Positions 9,651 through 19,418 of a stretch of DNA of 64,000 nucleotides are shown here, piece after piece. The notes under the pieces are model-generated. The model was not told the origin of the DNA. It saw only the letters and a list, made by a program, of their open reading frames with translations, and did not search any database. A program made the translations under genes and the position numbers. Position 1 is the stretch's first letter. The number at the start of each line of letters is the position of its first letter. Origin of the DNA: Micromonospora chokoriensis (lineage in GTDB: Bacteria; Actinomycetota; Actinomycetes; Mycobacteriales; Micromonosporaceae); assembly GCF_000718555.1 (NCBI RefSeq), contig NZ_JOAN01000001.1, forward strand, positions 558,001 to 622,000. The letters run 5' to 3'.

Positions 9651-10253
9651 TCAGCCGTGCGGGTGGCCGGCGAGCAGACCGGCCACCCGGCGCAGCACCT
9701 CCCGGGCGCGGGCCGCCTCCGCACCCAGGCCCGTCTGCCGACGCAGCACCGCGGGCTCGGCCCGCAGGAGCGCCACCCCGCGTCGCACCAGCACTCGGGG
9801 GGCCTTGCGCTGCTCGGACAGGTCGCGGGCGAGTCGGCGCAGGAAGGTGGCCCCGCGCGGCCGGCGCAGCGCGTACGCCCCGGCGAGCAGCCCACGGCGG
9901 CGGCACTCCTCGACGATCTCGGCCGCGAAGATCCCTTCGGCCACGAAAAGTGGCGATCCGGTGACATCAAATGGCCGGGTGGCCACCCGTCGATCTGCGC
10001 CGATCGCATAAACCGGCACATCGGCTCGGCCCTCACGGGCAAGTTGGGCAATGATTTCCACCGCACTGGGGGCGTCCCAGGAGTGCGGCGATTCCCAATC
10101 CACCTGGCCGTTTCGTCTCGGCAACGTAGGGTCATCGCCGTCTTTGTAGAAGTCGTCCAGGCAGAGCACCGGCAAGCCGGTTTGCTGTGCAATGTACGAC
10201 TTTCCGGACCCGGAGGGGCCGGCCAGCAGGACAACTCGGTGCGGATGTTTCAT
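9651..10253 (-). CDS. Uridine kinase-like P-loop protein
   Basis: A 200-residue NTP-binding protein with Walker A GPSGSGKS at the N-terminus, then LDDFYKD and an acidic stretch ending VDWESPHSWD, as in uridine/cytidine kinases that phosphorylate salvaged nucleosides. The IFVAEGI-type segment (LFVAEGIFA) and the Arg-rich lid (RRPRGATFLRRLARD) also fit. It ends two bases from add and is transcribed toward it. The family is clear; the substrate is inferred from context. Confidence 0.82.
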   Translation of the reverse strand: MKHPHRVVLLAGPSGSGKSYIAQQTGLPVLCLDDFYKDGDDPTLPRRNGQVDWESPHSWDAPSAVEIIAQLAREGRADVPVYAIGADRRVATRPFDVTGSPLFVAEGIFAAEIVEECRRRGLLAGAYALRRPRGATFLRRLARDLSEQRKAPRVLVRRGVALLRAEPAVLRRQTGLGAEAARAREVLRRVAGLLAGHPHG

Positions 10254-10398
10254 TACCTTCAGTTACTCCGGCCAGACGGACTGCTATCAAATCGCATCAA
10301 CATCTCATCACACCTTCGGTCGGGGACAACCTGGGCTTTCTTCTTGTCGACCGGCGTGATGGAATCTCGGGGGTCCGACCCGCCGGGTCGGTCGCTGG

Positions 10399-10431
10399 GC
10401 GTTGCCCGGGGCAACGCGTTGAAGCTGTAAT
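10399..10431 (+). promoter_or_regulatory. Perfect dyad and -10 box upstream of the conservon
   Basis: GCGTTGCC-CGG-GGCAACGC (10399-10417) is a perfect 19-base dyad, followed by TGTAAT at 10426-10431, a plausible -10 about 15 bases before the GTG at 10447. A dyad in the -35 region is where a repressor or activator would bind. A further small dyad (CCGACCC/GGGTCGG) lies about 25 bases upstream. Confidence 0.45.
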
Positions 10432-10446
10432 CGCGAGGGCGGTGAC

Positions 10447-13400
10447 GTGAGCAAACGGCCAAAGACGGCGGGCTCCTTCCTGTCGCGGCTCGGCCGGCCG
10501 GCCAGCCGGCTCCGGGACATGCCGATCTGGTCCAAGCTCGGTCTCATCATGATCGTGCCGACCATCGCCACGGTCGTGGTGGGCACCAGTGGTCTTGTCG
10601 ACCACGTGGAGACGCTCAACAATGCCAACCGAGCTGGCGACCTGGCGAACCTGTCGAGCTATTCAGGTGTCCTAGTCGACACCCTGCAGGACGAGCGGAC
10701 CGCCGCCGTGCTGCTGCTGGGCGCGGACGGGACGCAGCCAACGGCGCAGTACCAAGAGGCTTACAACCGGGTGAACTCCCGGGTGGATCAGGATGCGATC
10801 CCCTACCGGCAGCAGCGGGCCGAGGTCGAGGACCTGCCGAGCAGCCTCGAGGCTCTGCTCGACAACATCGACCAGAACCTGCAGGACCTGTCGGGCATCC
10901 GCAGCCAGGTGTTCAGCGGGAAGCTCGCGCTCACCGAGACCGTGCAGGCGTACGAGGGTCTGATCAGTGACCTGCTCGCCATCCGCGACTCGTCCACCCA
11001 GCTCGCTGGCGACAACCAGCTGAGCGACCGGATGCGCGCCGCCGCGGCGGTCGCCCGGGAGAAAGAGTTCCTCGCCGCACGCCGCGTCGTGGTGCACCGC
11101 GCGCTGGGCGTGAAGGGCGGCAAGCGCCTGACCCCGGCGCTGCGCCGGGACTACATCGCCAGCGACACCGGCCAGCAGCAGGCACTGCAGAGCTTCAAGG
11201 CCGTCGCCACCGAGGACGACGCCAAGTTCCACGACCAGACGATCGCGGGCGGCGACCGCCGGCAGGCGCAGAACTACACCGGCTGGATCGACGGCAACAC
11301 CACCGGCGACATGCGCGGTGCGCCGTTCGGCCCGGACCAGTGGGAGGCCGCCATGACGGCCAACGCCAAGCTGATCCGCACCGTCGAGACGAAGCTCGAC
11401 CGCGAGGTTGTCGACGAGGCCAACACCCTCCGCTCGGACGTCCAGCGCCAGGTCTTCCTGGAGACCGGCCTGCTGCTCAGCATGCTGCTGCTGGCCATCC
11501 TCTTCGCGTACCTGGTCGCCCGCTCGATGGCCCGCTCACTGCGTGAGCTGCGGCAGGGCGCCCTCTCCGTCGCCCAGTACGGTCTGCCGCAGGCGGTGGC
11601 CCGACTGCGCGACCCGCAGGTCGTCGGGCAGCTCTCCCCGGTGCAGCTGGCCAACCAGATCGCCGAACCGCTGCCGGTGCGCAGCAAGGACGAGTTCGGC
11701 CAGGTGACCGAGGCGTTCAACGCCGTCCACCTGGAAGCCGTCCGCACGGCCGCCGAGCAGGCGGCACTGCGCGCCTCCGTCGCGACCATGTTCGTCAACC
11801 TTGCCCGCCGTTCCCAGATCCTGGTCGACCGCCTCATCGGGCACCTCGACCGGCTGGAGCGCGGCGAAGAGGACCCGGACCGGCTGGCCGAGCTGTTCCA
11901 GCTCGACCACCTGGCCACCCGAATGCGCCGCAACGACGAGAACCTGCTGGTGCTCGCCGGTGCTGACTCCACCCGTGTGCAGCGTGAGCCGGCGGCTCTC
12001 ATCGACGTGCTGCGCGCCGCGCAGTCCGAGGTCGAGCACTACACCCGGATCGAGTTCGGTGTCATCGACCGCGACATCGAGGTCGCCGCGCACGCGGTCA
12101 ACGACCTGGTGCACCTCGTCGCGGAGCTGTTCGACAACGCGACCGCGTTCTCCCCGCCCGACTCGCAGGTCATGGTCGAGGCTCGTCGCGTCGGCGACCG
12201 CTCCTCGCTCTACGTCGAGGACCGCGGCATCGGCATCAGCGCCGATCAGCTGCACGACCTCAACGAGCGGCTCGCGACGCCGCCGCAGGTGGACGTGGCC
12301 GTCTCCCGGATGATGGGCCTGGTCGTGGTCGCCCGGCTGGCGTCCCGGCACGGTGTCCGGGTCGAGCTGCGCCCCGGCAACGATCGTGGCACGGTCGCCG
12401 ATGTCACCCTGCCCACCTCGGTGCTGGTGCCTCGGGCGCTCTCCGGTCGGGTGCAGCAGCCGCCGGCCCTGCCGGCAGCCAGCGGTCCTCAGCTCGGTGG
12501 TCCGCCGAACGGTGGGCCGGTGCCGGCCTTCGGTGCGCTGCCCGCGCTGGGCAACGGCCCTCGCCCGAGCGAATCTGGTAACCAGGTCACCCTGGGCGGT
12601 CGTCCGTTCGACCCCGCGCCGCGCAACGGCGCCGGTGCCCCCGCCAACAGCGGTGCATACCGCTCGATGCCGGCCTGGTCCGATCTGACCGGCGCGGCCG
12701 GGACGAACGGCGTCAACGGCGGCGATGGGTTCAACCCCCGGCCAGCCAACGGCCAGGGGACCGACCCGCTGCCGCAGCGCCGGGCGGGCGACGACACGCC
12801 GACCTCCGGTCAGCAGCCGTCCATTCCGCGTCAGCTGCCGAGCAGCCCCGAGGCGTCCCCGTACTCGGCGCCGCCGGTCTCTGCGCAGCCCTACTCCGGC
12901 GCGCCGGTCTCCGCCGCTCCGGCCTCCGGGCAGCCCTACTCCGGGCAGCCCTACTCGGGTGCGCCGTACGGCACTCCGCCGGTCTCCGCCGCCCCGGCCT
13001 CCGGGCAGCCTTACGCCGGTCCGCCGGTCTCTGCGGCCCCGGTTTCGGCCTCCCCGGCGTCCGGTCAGCCGTACTCGGCGCCGCCCGCCTCCAGCCAGTC
13101 GTTCAGCGGGTTCGCGCCCCGATCTGCTCCGCCCGCGCAGGCACCCAGCACCCCGGCGCCGCCGGCCTGGCCGCCAGTGCCGGGTAGCGAGCGGGACACC
13201 GCCACCCCGCCGGTGCCCGAGCGGCTCGCCGCCGCTCTGGACATGACGACGGAGCTACCGCGTGTGCCGCGACCCGGCGAGCAGCCGGCCGCAGCCCAGG
13301 CTCCGACCCCGGCTCCGGCTCCGGCTCCGCAGAGTCGGCCGACACCGCAGCAGTCGCAGGCGCAGAACCGTCAGCGGTACGCGGACGAGACGATGGAGCT

Positions 13401-14031
13401 GCCGATCTTCCGGGAGCTTGAGTCGGCCTGGTTCCGTACCCGCCGCCCGGGCTCGGACGAGGCTGCGGCCGGTGACCAACCAGCGACCAACGGCGACTCC
13501 GCGACCCAGCAGTTCGCCACGGTCGAGGCCACCGGTCGGGCAGTCCACAAGACACCATCCGGGACGACAGGTAACACACCGATGGCAGACACTCCGACGG
13601 TCGGAGGAGCGCCGCGGGACAACGGCTCCACAGCGAACGAGGGCGCCCGCCCCAGTCTCGCCGAGAGCCTGCCGAACCGCCGGCCTCAACCGCAGACCAA
13701 CGGCTGGCAGACCGCCGCCGACGACGGCTGGCGTGCTGCGTCCGCTGCGGCTGGCACGGTGCCGGTGAGCGAGACCACCACGACCGGTTTGCCGAAGCGC
13801 AAGCCGATGGCGCAGCTGGTGCCCGGTGCGGTGGAGAAGCCCACCACCTCGGTCCAGCGGCGCTCCCCGGAGGCGGTCCGTGGCCTGCTCTCCGCCTACC
13901 ACCGGGGCGTGCAGCGAGGGCGTAGCACCTCGGACAACCCGACCAGCCCGGAGGCGACTCCGGGAGGGCAATCCTCGCAGTCTGGCTCAGGCCCGGTGGC
14001 CGGGAGCGGGCAGAAGGAGCAAGAAGGATGA
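10447..14031 (+). CDS. cvnA: Nitrate/nitrite-sensing (NIT) domain histidine kinase, conservon CvnA
   Basis: Membrane sensor kinase of 1194 residues heading a four-gene conservon, a system in which CvnA is thought to signal through CvnB, CvnC and the GTPase CvnD. Domains in order: membrane segment (about 31-51), extracytoplasmic NIT-type sensor (about 55-335), second membrane segment (about 338-360), HAMP region, a dimerisation region ([20 protein letters not shown]), then an HATPase_c domain with [12 protein letters not shown] and VEDRGIGIS (about 550-660). A long Pro/Ser/Gly-rich tail follows, with [12 protein letters not shown] repeats. The extreme C-terminus carries [21 protein letters not shown] and YHRGVQRGR, which recur in the convergent 834-residue protein. 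The stop overlaps cvnB by four bases. Confidence 0.9.
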   Translation: MSKRPKTAGSFLSRLGRPASRLRDMPIWSKLGLIMIVPTIATVVVGTSGLVDHVETLNNANRAGDLANLSSYSGVLVDTLQDERTAAVLLLGADGTQPTAQYQEAYNRVNSRVDQDAIPYRQQRAEVEDLPSSLEALLDNIDQNLQDLSGIRSQVFSGKLALTETVQAYEGLISDLLAIRDSSTQLAGDNQLSDRMRAAAAVAREKEFLAARRVVVHRALGVKGGKRLTPALRRDYIASDTGQQQALQSFKAVATEDDAKFHDQTIAGGDRRQAQNYTGWIDGNTTGDMRGAPFGPDQWEAAMTANAKLIRTVETKLDREVVDEANTLRSDVQRQVFLETGLLLSMLLLAILFAYLVARSMARSLRELRQGALSVAQYGLPQAVARLRDPQVVGQLSPVQLANQIAEPLPVRSKDEFGQVTEAFNAVHLEAVRTAAEQAALRASVATMFVNLARRSQILVDRLIGHLDRLERGEEDPDRLAELFQLDHLATRMRRNDENLLVLAGADSTRVQREPAALIDVLRAAQSEVEHYTRIEFGVIDRDIEVAAHAVNDLVHLVAELFDNATAFSPPDSQVMVEARRVGDRSSLYVEDRGIGISADQLHDLNERLATPPQVDVAVSRMMGLVVVARLASRHGVRVELRPGNDRGTVADVTLPTSVLVPRALSGRVQQPPALPAASGPQLGGPPNGGPVPAFGALPALGNGPRPSESGNQVTLGGRPFDPAPRNGAGAPANSGAYRSMPAWSDLTGAAGTNGVNGGDGFNPRPANGQGTDPLPQRRAGDDTPTSGQQPSIPRQLPSSPEASPYSAPPVSAQPYSGAPVSAAPASGQPYSGQPYSGAPYGTPPVSAAPASGQPYAGPPVSAAPVSASPASGQPYSAPPASSQSFSGFAPRSAPPAQAPSTPAPPAWPPVPGSERDTATPPVPERLAAALDMTTELPRVPRPGEQPAAAQAPTPAPAPAPQSRPTPQQSQAQNRQRYADETMELPIFRELESAWFRTRRPGSDEAAAGDQPATNGDSATQQFATVEATGRAVHKTPSGTTGNTPMADTPTVGGAPRDNGSTANEGARPSLAESLPNRRPQPQTNGWQTAADDGWRAASAAAGTVPVSETTTTGLPKRKPMAQLVPGAVEKPTTSVQRRSPEAVRGLLSAYHRGVQRGRSTSDNPTSPEATPGGQSSQSGSGPVAGSGQKEQEG
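12859..13110 (+). repeat. Coding repeat: Ser/Pro/Gln/Tyr-rich units in the CvnA tail
   Basis: Irregular repeats encode variants of [15 protein letters not shown] over about 85 residues (roughly 801-888 of CvnA). It is predicted to be disordered and lies between the kinase domain and the conserved C-terminal motif, so it probably acts as a flexible linker. Confidence 0.7.
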
Positions 14032-14432
14032 CAACTACGCAGGATCTTGGTTGGCTGCTGGCCAACTTCGCCGACCGGGTGCCCGGCGTCGCGCATGCGG
14101 TCGCCGTATCGGCGGACGGCCTACTCCTCGCGTCGTCACGGGATCTGCCGCGCGACCGGGCAGACCAGCTCGCCGCGATCTCCTCGGGTCTGGTTAGCCT
14201 GACCCAGGGGGCAGCTCGCTGCTTCGAGGGAGGCGCGGTGTTGCAGACCGTCGTCGAGATGGACAATGGCTTCCTGTTCCTGATGTCCATCTCGGACGGC
14301 TCGTCCTTCGCCGTGCTGGCAGCCCGCAGCTCCGACGTAGGCCAGGTTGGCTACGAGATGGCGCTGCTGGTCGACCGGGTGGGCGACGCGCTGACCCCGC
14401 AGCCGCGTGCGGCTGCGGGCATGCTGGGCTGA
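14028..14432 (+). CDS. cvnB: Roadblock/LC7 domain protein, conservon CvnB
   Basis: A 134-residue roadblock/LC7 (MglB-like) protein, the class thought to act as a regulator of the cognate small GTPase. Motifs include [20 protein letters not shown], the A-V-S-A-D-G-L-L-L block and a Gly-rich [11 protein letters not shown] segment. It overlaps the cvnA stop and precedes cvnC by about 100 bases. Confidence 0.93.
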   Translation: MTTTQDLGWLLANFADRVPGVAHAVAVSADGLLLASSRDLPRDRADQLAAISSGLVSLTQGAARCFEGGAVLQTVVEMDNGFLFLMSISDGSSFAVLAARSSDVGQVGYEMALLVDRVGDALTPQPRAAAGMLG

Positions 14433-14530
14433 CGCCTCGCCGATCGTGAGGTCGGCACGACTGCAACAACGACAACGACGGGTTTCACCGGTGGGAGCCG
14501 GTAACGGGTGCGAAGGAGGTGAGCGGCGAG

Positions 14531-14908
14531 ATGGCCGATCGTGACGAACCGACCGGAGCGTTGGTCCGTCCATACGCCGTGACCCGTGGTCGCACCCGTC
14601 CCCGGCTCGACATCGCGCTGGAGGCGCTCGTCGAGACGACGGTGCGCGGCCGGGCCGCTGCCAATGGCAACGGCGGCCAGGGCCGCGAACACCAGTACAT
14701 CGCCGCGCTGTGTGACGGACGCGTGCAATCGCTCGCGGAGATCGCGGCGCGGATGCAGCTCCCGCTCGGTGTGGCCCGGGTGCTCATCGCCGACATGGCG
14801 ACGGACGGCCTGGTCGCGGTCCATGAGCCGACCATCCTGGACGACTCCGACGACGCGGTGGGCACTGAACTGCTGGAGAGGGTGCTGAGTGGACTTCGCA
14901 GGCTCTGA
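14531..14908 (+). CDS. cvnC: DUF742 protein, conservon CvnC
   Basis: A 125-residue DUF742 protein with a winged-helix-like C-terminal half. LVRPYAVTRGRTRP near the start and SLAEIAARMQLPLGVARVLIADM are family hallmarks. ATG 14531 is used because AAGGAGG (14513-14519) lies 11 bases upstream; the in-frame GTG at 14519 overlaps that RBS. The end overlaps cvnD by 20 bases. Confidence 0.92.
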   Translation: MADRDEPTGALVRPYAVTRGRTRPRLDIALEALVETTVRGRAAANGNGGQGREHQYIAALCDGRVQSLAEIAARMQLPLGVARVLIADMATDGLVAVHEPTILDDSDDAVGTELLERVLSGLRRL

Positions 14909-15503
14909 CATGTCGCACCGCCCGCCGAGCCCGAGCGGCCGCGTGACGTCGGCGAAGATCGTTATCGCCGGTGGATTCGGCGTCGGTAAGACGACGCTGG
15001 TCGGCTCGGTCTCGGAGATCACGCCGCTGACCACCGAGGCCATCATGACCTCCGCTGGCGTGGGCGTCGACGATACCCGGCAGGTGCCGGGCAAGACGAC
15101 AACCACGGTGGCGATGGACTTCGGCCGGATCTCGATCGACCGTGACCTGATCCTGTACCTGTTCGGTACGCCGGGTCATACCCGCTTCTGGTTCATGTGG
15201 GACGAACTGGTGCGGGGTGCGATCGGTGCGGTCGTGCTGGTGGACACCCGCCGGCTGGCCGACTGCTTCGCGGCGATCGACTTCTTCGAGCACCGACGCC
15301 TGCCGTACCTGGTGGCGATCAACTGCTTCGACGGGATGCAGTACCACGACCCGCAGGACGTTCGGGACGCCTTGGCGATCTCGAGCGACGTGCCGGTGGT
15401 GGCCTGCGACGCCCGTAACCGGGAGTCGACGAAGCACGTGCTGATCTCGCTGGTCGAGTACGTGCTGACCATGCGCCGTACGCGCGCCGTCGCCCCGGCC
15501 TGA
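14889..15503 (+). CDS. cvnD: Small GTP-binding protein, conservon CvnD
   Basis: A 204-residue Ras-like GTPase, the proposed output element of the conservon. P-loop GGFGVGKTT lies at residues 28-36 and the switch/G3 region is LFGTPGHTRF. The G4 motif is not a canonical NKxD: INCFDG occupies its place, as is usual in this family. GTG 14889 is the start matching the family N-terminus (MDFAGSD); ATG 14910 would be a shorter alternative. A terminator hairpin follows 15 bases after the stop. Confidence 0.92.
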   Translation: MDFAGSDMSHRPPSPSGRVTSAKIVIAGGFGVGKTTLVGSVSEITPLTTEAIMTSAGVGVDDTRQVPGKTTTTVAMDFGRISIDRDLILYLFGTPGHTRFWFMWDELVRGAIGAVVLVDTRRLADCFAAIDFFEHRRLPYLVAINCFDGMQYHDPQDVRDALAISSDVPVVACDARNRESTKHVLISLVEYVLTMRRTRAVAPA

Positions 15504-15517
15504 TCGGGACGCTGCAC

Positions 15518-15547
15518 GCCCGGTGGTGGCTCTGGCCGCCACCGGGC
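15518..15547 (+). terminator. Hairpin after the conservon
   Basis: GCCCGGTGG (15518-15526) pairs with CCACCGGGC (15539-15547), with inner GGC/GCC pairing, 15 bases after the cvnD stop. It has no U-tract, as usual in high-GC actinomycetes. Confidence 0.65.
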
Positions 15548-15694
15548 GCCGCACCCTGCCCGTTGCGCTGCCGTGCGTCGGCGTGCGCTCTGCGCCGCCT
15601 CCTGAAGGCCCCGAAAGCTCTCGGCCCCTTGCACCCTGGGGCGGTGGCCGTTCGGGGCTCTGCGGAGGCGGCGTCGCCGTTTCCGGGCTTATCC

Positions 15695-15748
15695 CGCAGA
15701 TGTGAGAGCGCCCCCAGTCAGCTGACTGGGGGCGCTCTCACATCTGCG
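15695..15748. terminator. Perfect 27-base inverted repeat, bidirectional terminator
   Basis: Bases 15695-15721 are perfectly complementary to 15722-15748 with no loop bases (centre AGTCAG/CTGACT). The stem includes GAGAGCGCCCCC. It sits between the conservon and the convergent minus-strand gene whose stop is at 15754, so it can stop both transcripts. Confidence 0.85.
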
Positions 15749-15753
15749 AAGGA

Positions 15754-18258
15754 TCAGGACTGGTAGCCCGCCGAGCGGTACTCGTACTCCCGGTCGTCGT
15801 CGCGGTCCCCGTGGTCGCGGCTGAAGTCCCAGCCACCGGCGGCCTCGCGGCCGGGGCGGCCACCCACCGCGAAACCGCCGATCTCCTGGCCTCGACGCCA
15901 GCCACGGAAGTAGCCGGTCGTGTTCTCCGCGAGGCTTGCCGCATCACGCACTATCCGCAATGGGCGCTCCTCGCGCAGCGGGGAACCAGGGACCAGGTTG
16001 GCCTGCGGCACGCGCTTCGGCAGCCCGGCGTTGGTCTCGGCGCCCACCGCCGGGCGAGCTGCCTGCTCCGCGGCCTGCCAGCCGGTGTCGGCCGTGGTCG
16101 ACCAGTCCAGGTCGGACTCCTCGGCGTGCCCGACGAACCACGCCGACTTGGCCTGCGCGAAGATCAGCAGATCGCCGTCGCCCTCGTCGGCGACCGGCGG
16201 CGGCCGGTGCTCCATCGGCGGAGGGCGGTGCTCCATCGGCGGCGGCCGGTGCTCGACCATCGGCGGCGGCCGGTGCTCGACCATCGGCGGCGGCCGGTGC
16301 TCGGCGGCGCGGTCGGGACGAGCGGCTAGCCGGCCGTTGCGAGCGGCCTGCTCCCGGTCGACCAGACGCAACGGCGGCGTCTCCAGGTGCTGGTCGGCGG
16401 GAGGGTTGAGCCCTTCGCGCAGCGCCCGGTCGGCCAGCGGCGGTGGCTCCACCAGCCGCAGCATCGGTGGTTCCTGCGGAAGGTCGTCCGCCAACCAGGG
16501 CGGGGTGACCCGGCCGTCGGCCCGGCCAGGGTCGGTCGTGGCGTCGACGCCCCGGCTGCCGCCGTACGAGTAGGCCACCGGGTTGTTCGGTGAGCTGTCG
16601 GACGGGTCCTCCGGGTTGTTGACCAGAGGCCAGTTGGCACGGGAGCCGGGCGGTGCTGCGGTCTCCTGACCGGGCCGGGGGGTCGGCACCGGGATGCTGA
16701 GGTCGGTGGCGCTGAACCCGCCAGTGGGGGGCTCGTCGACCGGGCGTTGCAGGTGGCTCGGCCGGGGCTCGCCGTTGGTCTTCGGGCGGGGCGGAATGAC
16801 CGTACGCTGCCGCTCGGCCCGCGCGTTGTTGATCGCGGCGGTGGTCAGCGTCGGCCGGAACGGCTCGCCGGCCTCGGCCGGCGGCACCGCGCCGCGCTGC
16901 GCAGGCGCGATCGGGGTGATCCCCGGTGGCGGAGGCGGTGGCGAGGAGACCGGTCGGTTGGTCGGGCCGTCGATCCGGCTGGGCGCCGGCTCGGCGCGCC
17001 TGGGCAGCGTGGACGCTGGCGGACCAGCCATCGCCGCCGGGGTCATCGGGGCCGGTGCGACCGGCGGCGGCGTGACCGGGGCCGGTGCGACCGGCGGCGG
17101 CCCGAGCGGGCGGGGCGACGCCAGCGGCGTGTTACCGGAGACCGGCTCGGGGCGGCTGCGGCGCCCGACGGCGGGTGCCGGGTCGGCGGCGGCCGGGTTG
17201 GGCCGCACCGACCGCAACCCGGCGTTGGTGCCGACCAGACCGGTCAGCCCGCTGTTGCTGCTGTCGGCCAGGCCGCCCAGCCCGGAGTTGTTGGCGCCGG
17301 CCAGGCCGCTCAGCTCGCCGACTGGCTCGCCTCGGCGGGCGGCGGCCCGGCGGCCGGGTGCCTGGGCAGGCGTGCTGTCCCGGGAGCTGAGCGCGCTGAC
17401 CAGCGCCTCACACCCGGCGTCGCAGGCCCGTACGGAGGCGACGGCCTGGCGGACCGTCTCGGCCACTGCGGACGTGAGCGCGCGGTTGACCGCAGCGCGT
17501 CGCGGGGTCTCGGAGATGGCGACCCGCAGTGCGGTGACCGCTTCGTTGATCTCTTCGGCATCGGCGACCCCGTCCGCGGCGAGGTGCGCGGCAATGGCGT
17601 CCGCCGCGACCGACACCTCGCGGCCCCGGGCCACGGTGCCGCCGAGCATGCCCGGCTCGGGCAGCGCGTCCAGCACCGCCAGCGGGACCGGCTCGGCCGG
17701 GTCCGGGTATGCCCGCAGGGCGGCCGGGTAGAGCTCACGCAGAACCTCGCGCAGCGCCACGGCTGCGGAGTGCCGACCGCTGGCCAGAGCGGCGTGCGCG
17801 GAGAGCACCTGCTTGTAGCCGGCGAGGTCCCGGGGTGCCGGCAGGGTGACTGCGGACAGCGCCCCCGCCTGCAACGCGCGGGCCAGACCGACAGCCCGTC
17901 GTTCGGCCGGAGGCGACTGCATCTCCTCGAGAGAGTCGTCATCGGCGAACCGCTCGGCGAAGTCATCCACCGAGTCGTCGTCCGCGATCGCCAGGGGCCG
18001 CCCCGCCGCGCTCAGCAGCGAGGTGACCGTGTGGTCGTCGCTGTCGGCAGCGATGGCCGCACCGCTCGGCCCGCCCGACCGCTCCACGAGCAGCGCGACG
18101 AGCTGGGCGTAGCCAGCGGCGTCATCGCTGATCTCGCAGACATGCAGCAGACGGCCTGCGTCGTCGACCACAGCGGACGTCAGCGTCGAACCGGCGGAGG
18201 CCGGTCGGTCAGCCGGATCCGCCGAGGCCAGACCGCAGTAAACGCGCACGAGCGCCAC
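15754..18258 (-). CDS. Large Pro-rich protein with CvnA-like C-terminal tail, function unknown
   Basis: An 834-residue protein I cannot assign to a named family. Residues 1-320 are Ala-rich and probably helical, starting MALVRVYCGLASADP and resembling a degenerate nucleotide-binding or regulatory fold. Residues 320-720 are Pro-rich low complexity, including five HRPPPM(V)E units. The tail carries KSAWF, DTGWQAAEQAA, NAGLPKRVPQANLVPG and FRGWRRGQE, matching the order [40 protein letters not shown] at the end of CvnA. GTG 18258 is chosen because GGAGGAGG lies 8 bases upstream. It shares a terminator with the conservon. A role in the same signalling pathway is an inference. Confidence 0.8.
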   Translation of the reverse strand: MALVRVYCGLASADPADRPASAGSTLTSAVVDDAGRLLHVCEISDDAAGYAQLVALLVERSGGPSGAAIAADSDDHTVTSLLSAAGRPLAIADDDSVDDFAERFADDDSLEEMQSPPAERRAVGLARALQAGALSAVTLPAPRDLAGYKQVLSAHAALASGRHSAAVALREVLRELYPAALRAYPDPAEPVPLAVLDALPEPGMLGGTVARGREVSVAADAIAAHLAADGVADAEEINEAVTALRVAISETPRRAAVNRALTSAVAETVRQAVASVRACDAGCEALVSALSSRDSTPAQAPGRRAAARRGEPVGELSGLAGANNSGLGGLADSSNSGLTGLVGTNAGLRSVRPNPAAADPAPAVGRRSRPEPVSGNTPLASPRPLGPPPVAPAPVTPPPVAPAPMTPAAMAGPPASTLPRRAEPAPSRIDGPTNRPVSSPPPPPPGITPIAPAQRGAVPPAEAGEPFRPTLTTAAINNARAERQRTVIPPRPKTNGEPRPSHLQRPVDEPPTGGFSATDLSIPVPTPRPGQETAAPPGSRANWPLVNNPEDPSDSSPNNPVAYSYGGSRGVDATTDPGRADGRVTPPWLADDLPQEPPMLRLVEPPPLADRALREGLNPPADQHLETPPLRLVDREQAARNGRLAARPDRAAEHRPPPMVEHRPPPMVEHRPPPMEHRPPPMEHRPPPVADEGDGDLLIFAQAKSAWFVGHAEESDLDWSTTADTGWQAAEQAARPAVGAETNAGLPKRVPQANLVPGSPLREERPLRIVRDAASLAENTTGYFRGWRRGQEIGGFAVGGRPGREAAGGWDFSRDHGDRDDDREYEYRSAGYQS
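16195..16304 (-). repeat. Tandem coding repeat, HRPPPM(V)E units
   Basis: Units of 21-24 bases repeat about five times and encode HRPPPMVE or HRPPPME inside the 834-residue protein. The near-identical DNA units suggest recent slippage expansion or contraction; the peptide is a plausible SH3/WW-like or polyproline ligand. Confidence 0.8.
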
Positions 18259-18320
18259 GGCGTCGTCCTCCTCCCGGGACAGGTCTTCCTCTGCCAGCAA
18301 CTGATGCTCCCCGGTACGGG

Positions 18321-19241
18321 TCAGTCGCGCCAGTCCACCACCGCAGAGATCTTGCCGACAATGGTGCGCCAACCCAAACTCGCGGTCTGCGCCCCGATCT
18401 TCTTCAGCCGCCGCCGACCCATGAACGCGCCGATCCCACCGTTGGCGGTGGCACGCAGCGCCTCGTCCAGGTCGTCGAGGCTGGAGCCGGCGGAGAGCAT
18501 GTCGAGCACCGCAGGCAGGCGCAATGCGTACGAAAGGTCACGCGCGACCTCGCCGGCCTCGATCAGCAGGGTCGAATCCCACGTGTCGTGCCCGCCGCGC
18601 AGGTTCTCCACGACCAGGTCGAGCTCGTAGGTGTCCTCGTCGAGTGGCGCGATATCCGCCGGCTCCACCCGTTCGGACAATTCATTCCAGCTGTCCAGTT
18701 GGGACAGATCGTTGGGAGCGCCGGATCGGATGAAACTGACAAGTGATTCGGGGGTCTTGAACAGCAGCAGCTTGCCGCGGTTGCTGAGGAAGACCGGCAC
18801 CTCTTCGTCGTCCGCCTCGTCCGCGTCCGACTCGTCGTCGGCCGCGTCGGTGGCGGCGCCGTCGCGGCGGCGCTTCGACTCGTCCTCGTCCTCGGCGGCG
18901 AACTCCTCGGCCAGCTCCTCGTCGAGGATGACGACAGTCTCGTCGTCCTCTTCCTCCTCCTCGATCGCCTGGCGGCGGGCGAGGAACGGGTCGTCCTGGT
19001 CGCGCTCGGTCACGTCGGTCGGGGTCAGCGAGCTGGCCGGCCGGTACGCCCGCAGCGTGAAGCCGGTGCCGGCGGGCAGGGCGATCTCCACTGGATCGAT
19101 GCGCAGCTCGTCCCAGAGCGATCGGTCGATCGACACCGACGGGCTGTCGGTCTCCTCGATCTCATCTGGCTCGACCGCGCCGGTGGTGTCGTCGAGCTCG
19201 GGCTCGTCGGCGTCGGGCCGTTGGGGCGACTGGCGGGCCAC
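18321..19241 (-). CDS. Acidic conserved protein of unknown function
   Basis: A 306-residue protein with a very acidic middle (IEEEEEDDETVVILDEELAEEF and a DDESDADEADDEE run at about 135-190) and a more ordered C-terminal half (VFLSNRGKLLLFKTPESLVSFI ... TYELDLVVENLRGGHDTWDSTLLI). I do not recognise a characterised family. No membrane segment or signal peptide is seen. GTG 19241 is used because GGAGG is five bases upstream; a minus-strand TAGGGT at 19316-19311 would give a leader of about 60 bases. The gap to the following 834-residue gene is 62 bases, so the two may be co-transcribed. Confidence 0.8.
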   Translation of the reverse strand: MARQSPQRPDADEPELDDTTGAVEPDEIEETDSPSVSIDRSLWDELRIDPVEIALPAGTGFTLRAYRPASSLTPTDVTERDQDDPFLARRQAIEEEEEDDETVVILDEELAEEFAAEDEDESKRRRDGAATDAADDESDADEADDEEVPVFLSNRGKLLLFKTPESLVSFIRSGAPNDLSQLDSWNELSERVEPADIAPLDEDTYELDLVVENLRGGHDTWDSTLLIEAGEVARDLSYALRLPAVLDMLSAGSSLDDLDEALRATANGGIGAFMGRRRLKKIGAQTASLGWRTIVGKISAVVDWRD

Positions 19242-19310
19242 GCTGACCTCCGTGTGCTTCGGGTTGCCCACCCGCCGGGGTCTCTGACCGGCGAGTGACT
19301 CTGGGCACAT

Positions 19311-19316
19311 ACCCTA
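19311..19316 (-). promoter_or_regulatory. Putative -10 box for the acidic-protein gene
   Basis: TAGGGT on the minus strand lies about 70 bases upstream of GTG 19241. Unlike many genes here this one keeps a leader and a clear Shine-Dalgarno sequence. Confidence 0.4.
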
Positions 19317-19418
19317 GTCGGCGGCCCTGGGTGACCGATGCCCGCACCCCGGTGGCCGGTTGGCGCATGGGTTCCGACCTGCTGGTGGTCACCGCTGGCG
19401 AACCGGCTGTTCGACAAG

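Noticed and set aside
15523..15705. Small plus-strand ORF (60 residues) after the conservon
   Set aside because: It lies within terminator hairpins and has no RBS, no domain and no coding signal.
16747..18630. 627-residue plus-strand open frame
   Set aside because: It is the antisense of the 834-residue and acidic-protein genes. It has no RBS or domain and a biased composition.
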